From positions 193,063 through 257,062 of the forward strand of contig PDIP01000010.1 in NCBI GenBank assembly GCA_002811645.1: 64,000 nucleotides of DNA, in the 5' to 3' direction. The notes under the pieces were generated by a model. That model was not told the DNA's origin. It saw only the letters and a program-made list of their open reading frames with translations, and ran no database searches. A program made the position numbers and the translations under genes. Each line of letters opens with the position of its first letter. The stretch's first letter is position 1. Of this stretch, positions 10,107 through 20,500 are shown piece after piece. This DNA is from Corallochytrium limacisporum (Eukaryota; Opisthokonta).

Positions 10107-11347
10107 GATTGATGCTGAGCCAAGAGGACGTATTGCTTTACTTCCGTGATAATTGCTCACAGTTCGCTGTATCGAATGAGGTGTGTTCTGTGCTTTCTCA
10201 AATACCCCAACAAGACAAATATACACGTCTCTGGAGTTTCGCCATAAGTCAAGAGGGGCCCACCCCCCAAGACCCGCCATTGCCTGGAAGGCCAGCCCCT
10301 CACTCGCCGGACCCAAAACTAGGCACTCGATTCATTGCCCGCCAACCCCTCTTGATTCAGTTCTGCTGGCTGTTTCTACTTTCTCTGTGTTCGTTTACAC
10401 GTCCAGCCCTGGCGGACAAATAACAGTCCGCTTCCTCGGAAGGAGGGCGGTTCTGGCAGTAAGGTAAGGTGCCCAGTCTTCCGACTCCGCTTGAACAAAC
10501 TCAGTTCCCTGTGCTGAACCCTTTCTACACATAGTTTTCAATAGGACACTTCTGCGGTCTGTGATCTTGGAGGTGCAGGACAGAAGGGACCCACATCGAG
10601 TCCGCAAATGACCCGAGAAACTGGTTTCTTGCGCACGAAAAAAGCCAATCTAACTTTCGGACCATTTCCGTACGGTGATCCATACACAACCCCAAGCGTT
10701 TTCTTGGGGCAAGGCGTAGGGACACTTGTTGATCACTTGAGGGCTGTGTGACTGAGGAAAATTTTGGTGCAGGGCAATGGGGACAACGATCCCTCTCCTT
10801 GCATACGTGCAGGTGCAGACCCTCAGTATGGTTCGCTGCCGTCACTGGATCAACCCCACTCACAAGTCAATTTCACTAGACAATGGCAGCAGTGCTCTTT
10901 TCACCACCAGTGTGTGTGTGCGCTTTGCTGACGAAGCCTACTACCAATTCACCCCCCCCCCCCTTCTCCCTCGCTTCGACTGCGTGGTGCCAATGAAACG
11001 TGGCCGCGACGGCCGGGGATCAATTTCAAGAGCAAATTTGCGGTATAAATTAGGCCCCCGTTTAGGGTCCAGGGAGACCCGCCGGGTAGGGATGGAGCAG
11101 GGGCCCTTTTTGTTCTTTTTGCGCAAAGCGCGGGCTTGTTTTGTCTTGCGCGCTCGAAATCAGAATGATAACATACCCGTTGCCTGAAACACTATTTTGA
11201 GGTCCACAGAATTGTTGTACACGTCCAATGGTAGTGTGCAGTTACTGCGATGGATCTAGGGCAGAAGTTTATTCAGCAATAGTTGTCGAGTGCTGTGACA
11301 TGTGAAGGGAACAACCAGAGCAGTCAGAAACCATTGGCCACGCGACC
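10107..11347. other. divergent intergenic region between LEU2 and the ZDHHC6-like gene
   Basis: This 1.24 kb spacer must hold the promoters of both divergent genes. A TATAAATTA element lies at about 11043-11051 and a C-run (about 10952-10961) upstream of it. Open frames on both strands show no domain. I see no RNA gene. Confidence 0.5.
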
Positions 11348-13006
11348 ATGGGTACCACAACAGGTCGTCCCGACGACTTTCCTCTCTGGAAAAGATATCT
11401 CCACCCGGTACCCATTTTTGCACAGTTTCTCATCTGTGGAATCATTGGCACACTTATGTCCGAAGCCTGGACATTGTGGAAGGAGAAGCATTACTGGTGG
11501 ATCGTACCTCACATTGCATGGTTAACATTCGAAGCCTTCATGATACAGCTCACCTACTACCGCTCCATGGCGAAGGGACCTGGTTACATGAACAAAATTT
11601 GGCGTCCACCAAAACACAATGAAAAGCAAGTGACATTCTGCAAAATCTGCCACGTCTGGAAGGCGCCTCGCGTTCACCATTGTCGGCGGTGCGGTCGGTG
11701 TGTTTTGCGTATGGACCACCACTGTGTTTGGATCAATGACTGTGTCGGATACCGGAATTATCGACCATTCATTGATTTTCTGCTTTGGGTTGTAGTTTCC
11801 ACTACTCACGGAATGATAGCATTTTGGCTGTTGTACTCGGAGCTCAAAACAAGAAGGCGCACGTTTCTGATTGCACACCGCATGATGCTCGTGGCGGGTG
11901 CCGCGGCAATGGATACTGCGGTATTGTGCTTAGTTGCCTTCCTATTGTATGGCAATGTTGCTAATTGTCTAACGGGAGTCACAGAAATCGAAGAAGACGT
12001 TATTGATCAGGCCAACTATCATCATAAGGGCAAGGTAAGTATATGGGTTTACATCAATGGCTCGCCTCCAGTGTACTTGTATACTAACATGGGAGACTTT
12101 CTTTCCTTTTGTTTCTTTTTGCAATGCGAACCCGTGCACGGGGAGAATCAAGCACCAACTGCTGGAATCAAACTTAAATCATTACAACTGATCGTAGCAT
12201 TGTGAAGGAGTGTGCGTGTCCTAATCGTCACGTCCCTTGCAACTATGGCCAGTTTGCGCTGCCACCTTCTCTTAGCAAAGGGGAATTGTTGAATAATGGA
12301 CTCCCGAACCGTTTGAGACGTTTTTCGCGCGCCACAAACGAAGGGGTGCCCCTGTCGTCCCTGGCTAAGACTGGTGCGTGTCCGCCCAGTGGTTTCTGCT
12401 GCTTCCAGTGATTTTTTTTTTTTTGGTTGTTGAGGTTTTCCCCTATCGAGTTTTCGATTGCAAATTGAATTTATTGAGACCAATACGAAAACACAGTGGC
12501 GCTTTCCGTTCAACTTAGGCTCCTTTGGCGCAAACGCGACGGCTTTCATGGGTCCGAACCCGTTGATGTGGTGGTGGCCAGCTTACGGGGATATGACCCG
12601 TGCGCTGAAGTTTGAGACCGTGGCCGGAACTAGTCCTTGGCAGTTAACCGAGGAAGAAATGCGGCAGAGACACGAAAGAGAGAGCACGAAGCTAATTACT
12701 AGAGCGGAGAAGGACTATAGTGGATCCCTTTTAGCTCTCAGCGAAGGTATAAGTGTAGCAATGAGGATTCCATGGGACAGTGCTGCTCGATTGAAATTTA
12801 AAGAGGGCGAGGAAGTGTGTGTAATCGCAGCAAGTGGACCCTGGGGCTACGGTCGTTTGAAGAAGGACGGCGCGACAGGGAAGACGGGTTGGTTCCCTTT
12901 AGTCACTATCGACAAGAACTGGCAAAGCAATACGAGAGAGTCAAGGGAAAGAAAACAGCACGAGCTTGAGGCCGAAGCCCAAACTTCCAAGAAGAAGAAT
13001 GCTTAA
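11348..13006 (+). CDS. DHHC palmitoyltransferase with C-terminal SH3 domain (ZDHHC6-like), two exons
   Basis: Exon 1 is 11348-12034. The intron starts GTAAGTATAT at 12035. Exon 2 most likely begins at 12497 after ACACAG (an in-phase alternative is 12479 after TTGAG). The product is about 398 residues. Exon 1 encodes two N-terminal membrane segments, the Cys-rich DHHC domain with Asp123-His-His-Cys126, two more membrane segments, and a TEIEE stretch equivalent to the TTxE motif. Exon 2 supplies a conserved ..FPFNLG.. block and an SH3 domain starting at DYSG and ending TGWFPLVTID. This is the layout of ER-resident ZDHHC6, which S-palmitoylates ER proteins. Without splicing, the frame would end at 12205 and lose the SH3 domain. 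The stop lies only 37 bases before the next start. Confidence 0.87.
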
Positions 13007-13043
13007 GTAGAGATATATAGCCCTTTACGCTTTTCACAGTATA

Positions 13044-14450
13044 ATGGCAACAGAAAATGCTCTCTTGCAGGCGGAAACAGAAAGCCCGCAAAGGTCAGTG
13101 TTGGAATCGACGACGGTAAGCCATGGAGACTTTTTCGATCAGGTGCGAGAGATCAAAGGCATCGCAGAGGCGATCAACGAGGCCTATGCCGCGTCACAGC
13201 AATTGGTGCGCAAAGCACGGGAACCAAGCGTCCCAACAGACGGGATAGAAGCTTTTCTCAGTCCACCAGAAAATAGTGAGTACATGGATCTGCCAGTCGC
13301 CAGGGAACAATTAAACGATGGTCTCCACAGCATTGGGACCAATACACACGGCACGAGCTTAGAATCTGACTTGGAAAGAAGGTCAACAGGACGTGCTGAA
13401 GAATCGTTACAGACTCACACTTCCAGGATCGGTATACCGCGTGCACAGGAGTCGCAGACAGACCCTGCGCAGCTCAACTTTTCACAGCTCAGTTTGGCAT
13501 CCCAGATCCCAGGACAGATGCAGTCGACGCATAGTCCAGACGCAACATGTAACGTGGGCAATGGTGCCGTACTGCGGGCCCAAATTCTTCGCGAACGCAA
13601 GATCAACTCTGAGGTCGTGCAGGCACTAAAGATCGAGCTTGAAAGTGTCCAACGGTTGGCGATGGAGCGCAAAGAAGAAATCGATCGGAGGGAACGTTCC
13701 ATGGCAGAGACCAAACGCGAGAAGTCAAAGATGATGAACCAGATCCGGGCTCTGGAGAAATTTTTGAACGCAGCGCCCAAGATGGATGACTTTTTAAAGC
13801 TGCGCTCCGAACTAGACATGACTGCTGACGAGAATGTAAGGCTCAAGCGGCAAAACGCAGATCTGTCCGCACAGGTCAAGAAGTTGACCACAGTAATTGA
13901 CCAACAGAATGATCGGCTGAGCTACTTGTCTGAGCAGGATACGGAAGGGCTAAAAGGTTTGGCCAAGGAGAACTCGGATCTGTGCCTAAGGCTGGTAGCT
14001 GCAGAGAAGAAGATAAGTGAGCTCGTCGAAGAGAAGAAGATCGTCGATGCGCAATTGGCTGCGGACAACAACTACCACCGGCAACATATTCAGCGTATGG
14101 AAGAGGAGAAGGTGGTACAACAACAGGAGATGGCCGCATTGGAATCGGAGGTGCGAACCCACCGCCAAAACAGCCAGGAACTGCAGACACTGAACCAGGA
14201 GGCGGAGCACCTAGCGCAAGAGAAAAGCCATTTGCTGAACCTCACAGACGAAGTCAATGCATTCCTAGATGTCGTGGAGGCAATCATGGAGAATAGGGAC
14301 TTTACGGAAGTCGGTGATCATACATATATGGGTGCTGGTGATCAGTTGGATATCGAGGAGCTGGTTACCCGGGTCAGCAGCACCCGCCTGCGTATTGTCA
14401 GCGAGGCGGCAGCGTACTATGCAGAGTCATCCAACTGTCAATTGCAGTGA
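13044..14450 (+). CDS. coiled-coil protein of unknown function
   Basis: This is a 468-residue protein without a domain I recognise. Residues 1 to about 170 are Ser/Gln/Thr-rich and probably disordered. From about 175 to 410 the sequence is a long heptad-like coiled coil rich in Glu, Lys, Gln and Leu. The last 60 residues form a compact, non-repetitive segment with an alternating hydrophobic pattern. The length and arrangement suit a structural or tethering protein (spindle pole, kinetochore, golgin or cytoskeletal), but nothing picks one of these. The start codon lies 37 bases downstream of the ZDHHC6-like stop on the same strand, so the genes are very tightly packed. I did not find an intron. 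Confidence 0.75.
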   Translation: MATENALLQAETESPQRSVLESTTVSHGDFFDQVREIKGIAEAINEAYAASQQLVRKAREPSVPTDGIEAFLSPPENSEYMDLPVAREQLNDGLHSIGTNTHGTSLESDLERRSTGRAEESLQTHTSRIGIPRAQESQTDPAQLNFSQLSLASQIPGQMQSTHSPDATCNVGNGAVLRAQILRERKINSEVVQALKIELESVQRLAMERKEEIDRRERSMAETKREKSKMMNQIRALEKFLNAAPKMDDFLKLRSELDMTADENVRLKRQNADLSAQVKKLTTVIDQQNDRLSYLSEQDTEGLKGLAKENSDLCLRLVAAEKKISELVEEKKIVDAQLAADNNYHRQHIQRMEEEKVVQQQEMAALESEVRTHRQNSQELQTLNQEAEHLAQEKSHLLNLTDEVNAFLDVVEAIMENRDFTEVGDHTYMGAGDQLDIEELVTRVSSTRLRIVSEAAAYYAESSNCQLQ

Positions 14451-14754
14451 TTCGCAAACAACGAACTAAACGCACATGATAACATCCTATATGTTTCAAA
14501 CAGAATACTCCTAAGGAGTTGTATGGAGAAAAATAAGTCATGCTTTCAAACAATGTTTTTATCACTCTTTGCAAGTCGGTGATTAAGACAATTGCTTTCA
14601 AATGTTTCGCTATGCCGATGGATAAGATTTAAATGGCAGAGATACTCTCCGCTCCCGGGAGACTGACATGGGGGAGAATTTTCACTGACCAGGTCTAGTG
14701 GATTCTGCTTCTATGTTTCTCGACTTTTTCTTTTATTCGGAACCCTATCACGAT
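14451..14754. other. short convergent intergenic region
   Basis: This is the 3' flank shared by the coiled-coil gene (rightward) and the UBE2G-like gene (leftward). It is A/T-rich with no recognisable gene. Confidence 0.5.
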
Positions 14755-15270
14755 TCAATCCCAGGCTTCTTCTTGACTCTTGCGCACACAGCGAGCTACC
14801 CTACGCTTGAATGCGGCCTTGTCCTCACGCCATTCCTTAGCAGCGTCCAAGTTTGCAGGCGACTCGTCGTTGGGGTCGCTAAGCATACTGATCACACTGA
14901 GCATAATGGTTTCAATGGTGTGAATGGGCAACCAGCGCTCCGAAGCTTTTTCATATCCGTACTTATCCTCACCCGGTTCGTGAAGAATAGAAATGCATAC
15001 TTCTCCGTTGGAGTGCACATTGGGGTGCCAGATTTCACTCGTAAATCGTAGCTTTGGAGGCCGCAGAGGATAATCCTTCGGGAAGGTCATATGGGCCTTG
15101 AAGAAGCCTCCCTCATAGAGCGTATCAGGTGGCCCAATGATCATTACATCCCAGTTATAGATGTCATTGTCGTCCTGGAGACCTGCGGAAAATCCTTCAA
15201 CGCCCCCCTTATTCAATTCATTCAGCTGTCGCCGAAGCAACAGAGCACTCTGCTCTGAAACTCCTGCCAT
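14755..15270 (-). CDS. ubiquitin-conjugating enzyme E2 of the UBE2G/UBC7 class
   Basis: This is a 171-residue E2 with a near-complete match to the UBE2G1 pattern: an N-terminal QSALLLRRQLNELN helix, HPN at 82-84, the active-site Cys92 in GEVCISILHEPGED, and the 13-residue acidic insertion just after the active site (about 101-113). That insertion marks the UBC7/UBE2G/CDC34 group. These E2s build Lys48-linked chains, notably in ER-associated degradation. The absence of a membrane anchor and the short tail fit UBE2G1/Ubc7 rather than Cdc34. It is intronless, and the start is the ATG immediately ahead of the conserved helix. Confidence 0.96.
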   Translation of the reverse strand: MAGVSEQSALLLRRQLNELNKGGVEGFSAGLQDDNDIYNWDVMIIGPPDTLYEGGFFKAHMTFPKDYPLRPPKLRFTSEIWHPNVHSNGEVCISILHEPGEDKYGYEKASERWLPIHTIETIMLSVISMLSDPNDESPANLDAAKEWREDKAAFKRRVARCVRKSQEEAWD

Positions 15271-17524
15271 GTTTAGGCTTTTTTCAAACCTTTTCCTTTA
15301 AGCTCTCGGTAAGTTCCCGCTCAAGTACTTCGTTGTGGCTCGCTGTTCACCGACCGGCCGGATCTATATCACACACACACGGCTCGCTGTAAAAAGTCTT
15401 TTGTCAATTCTACTCTCGTACATTCCCAGCTCCCTCCTTTCCATTTCTGTTTGTCAAATAGCCTGGCTGGTCAGCAAAGTTTTGATGCCAAAAGCGTGAC
15501 CGAGAACCAGTTCTCGCGATCCTCATTCATCTTCCCAACTCATAAACTTCTCAGAAACAAATAAAAAGGAACAGCCCCACGACGAACTGCTTCAGCCAAA
15601 AAGAAACAGAAAAAAAGATCCACAGTGGCATGATCCTTCCCTTCGCATCCAAAACACTAGCCGCTAGGACCCCCAACAGACAGACACCCATTAGGGGGAG
15701 GGGGGGGGCCTTGGAAGCGGCGACGGAGCGCGAGTTGCCAAACAGTGGCCGGGTCGGGAGTTTCTCCTGGCTTGGCGATCCGTGTACACCTTGCCTCCCC
15801 GTCATTTTTGCTTCAGTCGGATGTGTGCTGGGCAGCAATATTGGACTTGCCTGCTTCTCCTCTTCCTCCGTTCATCGCACCGAGAGTATACGCGAGAGCG
15901 CACTTGGGGGAAGAGATACTCCAGTGACGGGGTACGAGGACCTGCTTTTCTCCCTTCCCCCTTTAATTTGTGGGCCGCCCTCTCCGGCTGGAGAAGACAG
16001 GGGTGGCCGTAACCGGGCGTGGAGACAAGGCGACAGAGTACGGAAGGGAGGGACAGAGCGCGCACGACAGCAGCCCTCCCGTTGACCTCGGTCAGGCCGC
16101 AAGCGATGTCCACGGTAAAAGCTATAGCGCGGCAGGCTGTAACTGCACTCACCAAAAGAAAAGAATTACGCCACCGACGCAACGCAAAGGGAAATGACCA
16201 ACGAAAAAGAACGGGAGACCACCGTAGGCGACAGAGAAACCGGCAGTACAAAGGGAACAAGAAAAAACTTTGGAGACAGAGCAGAGAAGCAAAAAATTGG
16301 CAAAAAAAAATGGAACGTAGAGGAATTGGCACAGAAAGAAGAGACTTTTCTGCTTGGCGATTTTTGTTTTCCCCGTTCGCGGAACGGCCTCCGGGTGGGG
16401 TGTCCATATCTGTACAAAATCGATCAATACGGACTTGGGATGGAGTTCCTCCTCCCCCCTCCCCTTTCCCCGGGGCCGGCGGAGTAGGTGTTGGTTGGTT
16501 TGTTTCAGCAGGGGGGGGGGCTTTTTTTTCAAGACAACCTTGGGGTCACACTACCCCTCCAAACGCATAGCTCCCGAGGTTTTACACCGCTGGTTTCTCG
16601 CGCCAAAAGCTGGACGGTGAGTGGCTGCAGACTCCAAGTGTGTGGACTAGGACAGAAAAGAGCTGAAAGTTGGAGGGAAGCCCCCGGGGGGGGGGGGTTG
16701 AAAGGGGGCTCGGGAAGAAGGGAAGGGGGGAGGGGGAAGACACACAATGGGAGAGGGGCAACGACCGAGTGTACTGGTGTGTTAGAGACACAGCACTTGT
16801 GTTGCCTGAGCGGCGAGACGAGTAGACCACTTACCGTCTTTGAATTGGGATGCGCGCTCCCTTTCGAGGGGGGTTGAAGATTGAGGCAAAAGGCTAGGCC
16901 CCTCCCCGCCACTGTCCTCCACGTAGGAACAACCTGGAAAGGTTCCGCAGCTTCACTACCAAATGCAGAAGTAAAACATACGTATATCATTACAATACAA
17001 TAAATAGCTAGTAGCTGGTGATTTAAAAATGTCGGTATATGAAACCTACTCCCCCCGAGATCGTGTTCGTCCGCCCGGTAAGTGAAACACCCGCCAGCCT
17101 CAATTGGGAAAACAGTCCTCGTCTCCCCTCCCCCCCCCGGGAGGAGGGGGGGTCACCACAGTCAAGTGACCCAGGGCAGAGGGGCGAGAGGTTGGTGGGT
17201 ATAGATTTCAGATGCGTTCAGTTCACCCCGGGGTTTAACTACCAGAGGCGTGAACTTTTTGCGCCACTGCCCTTCTGAGATCCGGTAGTGTTTGAGCGTT
17301 AGTCCCGACTGTTAGGGCCTCAGAGGGAAGAGCTATTTGGGATCGACGTCAGACTGACAGTGATCGCTTGTCGCAAAGTCACATGGTCTATTGGTTTGCG
17401 GTCTCATTCCGATGTTGGATAACAAGAAACTGGAGAAGAAATGAACATGACATGATCAAGGACAGGATCTGCATCGGGGTCTGAAAAGCGAAAGTAAACA
17501 TCCATTCAATAGACCCTGGCCACC
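15271..17524. other. long divergent intergenic region rich in C/G tracts
   Basis: This 2.25 kb spacer separates UBE2G from MON2. It is full of homopolymer-like G and C runs and CCCC...GGGG inverted stretches (about 15681-15708, 16449-16487, 16679-16712 and 17122-17160), plus an A-rich stretch (about 16255-16310). The many open frames are low-complexity and appear on both strands. The only gene-like item is a small candidate spliced frame at 17029-17288, listed separately. Confidence 0.5.
17029..17288 (+). CDS. candidate small spliced ORF (uncertain)
   Basis: An ATG in an A-rich context at 17029 opens MSVYETYSPRDRVRPP and runs directly into a strong donor (GTAAGT at 17078). Joining to the TTTCAG acceptor at 17211 keeps frame for a further 24 codons to a TAG at 17286-17288, giving about 41 residues. 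The predicted intron (17078-17211) contains a C-tract/G-tract hairpin. I recognise no family. It could equally be the 5' part of a longer gene or a chance frame upstream of MON2. Confidence 0.2.
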
Positions 17525-20500
17525 ATGAACCAGGAAAATGCGCAGCAGCGGCAGGTGGTCGAGTCTGCCGCATCAGATATGCGACGGCTGTCTGCAGAGG
17601 CGAAATCGTTACGCCTAAACGATATTAGACATAGTGCTGATGACGCAGCAGTGCTGTTAAAGAAGATCATCACCTCGAATACTAGTTTTCACCTACTGTG
17701 CACGGATGTACCCACCATAACGGATCTACTGAGGCCATTAATGCTCAGTCTGGCAAGTAAGCAACCGAAGGTGGTGAACATCGCCCTAAGTTGTGTGCAA
17801 AAGATGATTTCCAATGGGCTTATGTACGCGGAGGAGGCACAACGGATGGCATTTTTTCGTCGACTCATTGATCACCTAAACACTTTGCAACAGGAACAAA
17901 TCGAGGAAGTCAAGATCATTCAAACCCTGTTGGCTTTGCTTACGGCGCCCTCATCACGGCTGAGCGGGAATTTGCTCAGTACTGCGTTTGCAGTTTGTAT
18001 ACATCTAAAGAATCGGCAGGACCCGATTGTGGCCAATACAGCGAGTGCCACCCTCAGACAGATCATTAGTGTGATATTTGAGCGTCTGCCGATGGACAAG
18101 CCCATTACGCTTACAGGATCGGACATTGCCGTGATTCGGGCAAGTACAGACTCGGGAAGGGATACTCCGCAGGCAGGAACATCTGTGGAGGACTCGCTGC
18201 TGATTGATGCGTACTGCCTCGTATATGATCTCTTGGCTGCTACACAGAACACCAAAGCGCTGTGGATTGCAGATCTTGTGCAGATGCAGCTACCGTTGGC
18301 TGTCGAATTGCTCGAGACTTGCGTCAGCAGCAATCCCCCCGCGTTCTGCTTGCACACTGCACTGAAGGAACTCATGACCAAGAATCTAGTTCATCTGTGC
18401 ACTACGAACCTGAGTAAGAGCAAGAAGGGACAGCTGAACTTCGCGGATGGCGTGCGGATATTGCGTCTCTCATCACGACTCCTTAAGATTATGATCTTGA
18501 AATGTGATGCTGATGATGTAGAGCCATTGTTGGGGGCAGTGATTGCGGCCATGGACGAAGATAGACCGTTCTGGCTGCGCATCGGGGCAACGGAAGCATG
18601 TCGTGAGCTAGTTACTAATGCGGAAATTTTGTTATCAACATGCCGAATGTTTGATGAACAGCAAGACCGCGAGAAACTCTGCAGTGTGATGGTGCAAGCG
18701 GTCAGTCAAACGCTGAAGGTGGTGGTGCACAAAGGCCAAAAGGCGGGCAGTTCATTCAGCCTGGAGGCTCAGCATCAGGGCATGAACTCTCATCACGGAA
18801 AGATGTACGTCTTGGACTGCTTGGAGAAAGAATTGATTGACGTACCCTTGCAGGCGGCCGCAGCCGTGTGTATGAGTTTTATTCTGGGTCTGAGCACAAC
18901 AGTGTGCAATCATATTTTGGGTGGGCGGTCCCAAGAAACTGTGCTTCAAAAGAATGTGAACAAGGACGATGAGAGTTCCTCAAACGTTGATGAAACGGCA
19001 ACAACATTGGTGAAAAGCGTGTGGACGGGTGTGTTGAACGGTTTAGACAGCATTGTGGCCAGCACGGACGATGAAGCGCTACTGCAGCCAGCTCTCGCTG
19101 CGTACCAGAACTTCACGTACGTTAGTGGTGTCCTCGGGTTGGACGACTCCAGGGACGCTTTGATCCTATCGCTGATCCACAACGCCATGCCCCAGAGTGC
19201 TGTACAGTTGAGTAAGTGCTTCACCATGAAAGACGGCGGAGAACCCCCGCCGGCTTACGGATCCGATCTCATTCCTCCAGATGAGATCCTTAACCGCATG
19301 CGACTGCGAAACGTACAGAGCTTCCGGACCTTAGTGAATATTGCATATTGCCTTGGCAATATCCTTGATTCGACATGGTTTCGTATTCTAGATACCATTC
19401 AGTGCTTGCACGACATTCTCAGTTGTTACTACCGAAAGCGGACATCTGCCAGCGTCGGTGGTGCTGACGTCAACAGTTCACCGAGCGCTGCAAACCGGGG
19501 CACACTCGGCCGTGAAGATAGCGGTAAGATGGCCGTTTTTCAAGGACTTGGGCTGGAGAGCGCACAAATTAGCATGCTCCTTGATCGCCTTTTCGAGAGC
19601 TCGCACTACCTCGACAAGGAGGCACTGCAGAAACTCTGTTCGAGTCTGTGTGAGGTGAGCGGTCGTCGGATCAGGGCGGGTGAAGCACATGCCCAAGCAG
19701 GACGGGCAGCGATGTTGAAGATTGTTCCTTTCACTTTCGCTCTGGAAAAGCTGCAGGACGTGCTGCTGTCGAATCTTGACCGGAGTGAGGCGGTTTGGTC
19801 CATGATCGCGCCACATCTGCTCAAGGCCAGTAGCAGCCCGCTATTCATTGTACGTGATGGCGCAGCACGTGTCTTGACATCACTGATCTCTACCGTTGTC
19901 ACAGCGACTGATGCGGAGGAGCCCGAATCGGGAAATGGCGAGATGCTGTCGAAAAGAAAGGTTGCCCCGAAGAGTGCAGAGCAGCAGAATATGTACATTG
20001 TTCCTTTGCAGGAATTGGGTCAGAGTCCGTACGCTGTGGCGCACAAGTATCAACTGCAGTGCATGCTGCGCATTCTAGAGACCACCGATCCGTCCCGGCT
20101 AGGCCATGTCTGGCCGAGCGTCATCGATGTCATCGACTCGAGCGCGCGCAACAGTGGGGCAGGCTTGGGTAACTCATCACCCGGTAGTGGCTTGATCAGG
20201 GACTCGGGAAATGAAGAAAGCCAGATTACTCCGGACGTTCTGTTGAAGAGTGGTTTCCAATGCGCTTCTTTGGTGGTCACAGACTTTTTATCATCGTTAA
20301 GTCTGGAAAACCTACGGCTCGTTGTCGACAGTGTTGGCTGCTTCGGTAGTCAGCATCTGGATCTAAACATCAGTCTGACCGCCATTGGCATGCTCTGGAG
20401 CATCACAGACTCTCTTGTGCAGAGCCAGGCACCGGAAGGGCAGGGTGTAGAGAAGCTGACCCTGGACGATATTTGGCTGACCCTATACGGTGTTCTCAGC

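Noticed and set aside
8997-10316. Frameshift in the LEU2 paralogue
   Set aside because: The frame differs across the gap, but the gap length is unreliable, so no break can be claimed.
16019-16570. 183-codon basic rightward frame
   Set aside because: Low-complexity Arg/Lys/Gln composition, overlapping frames on the other strand, and no domain.
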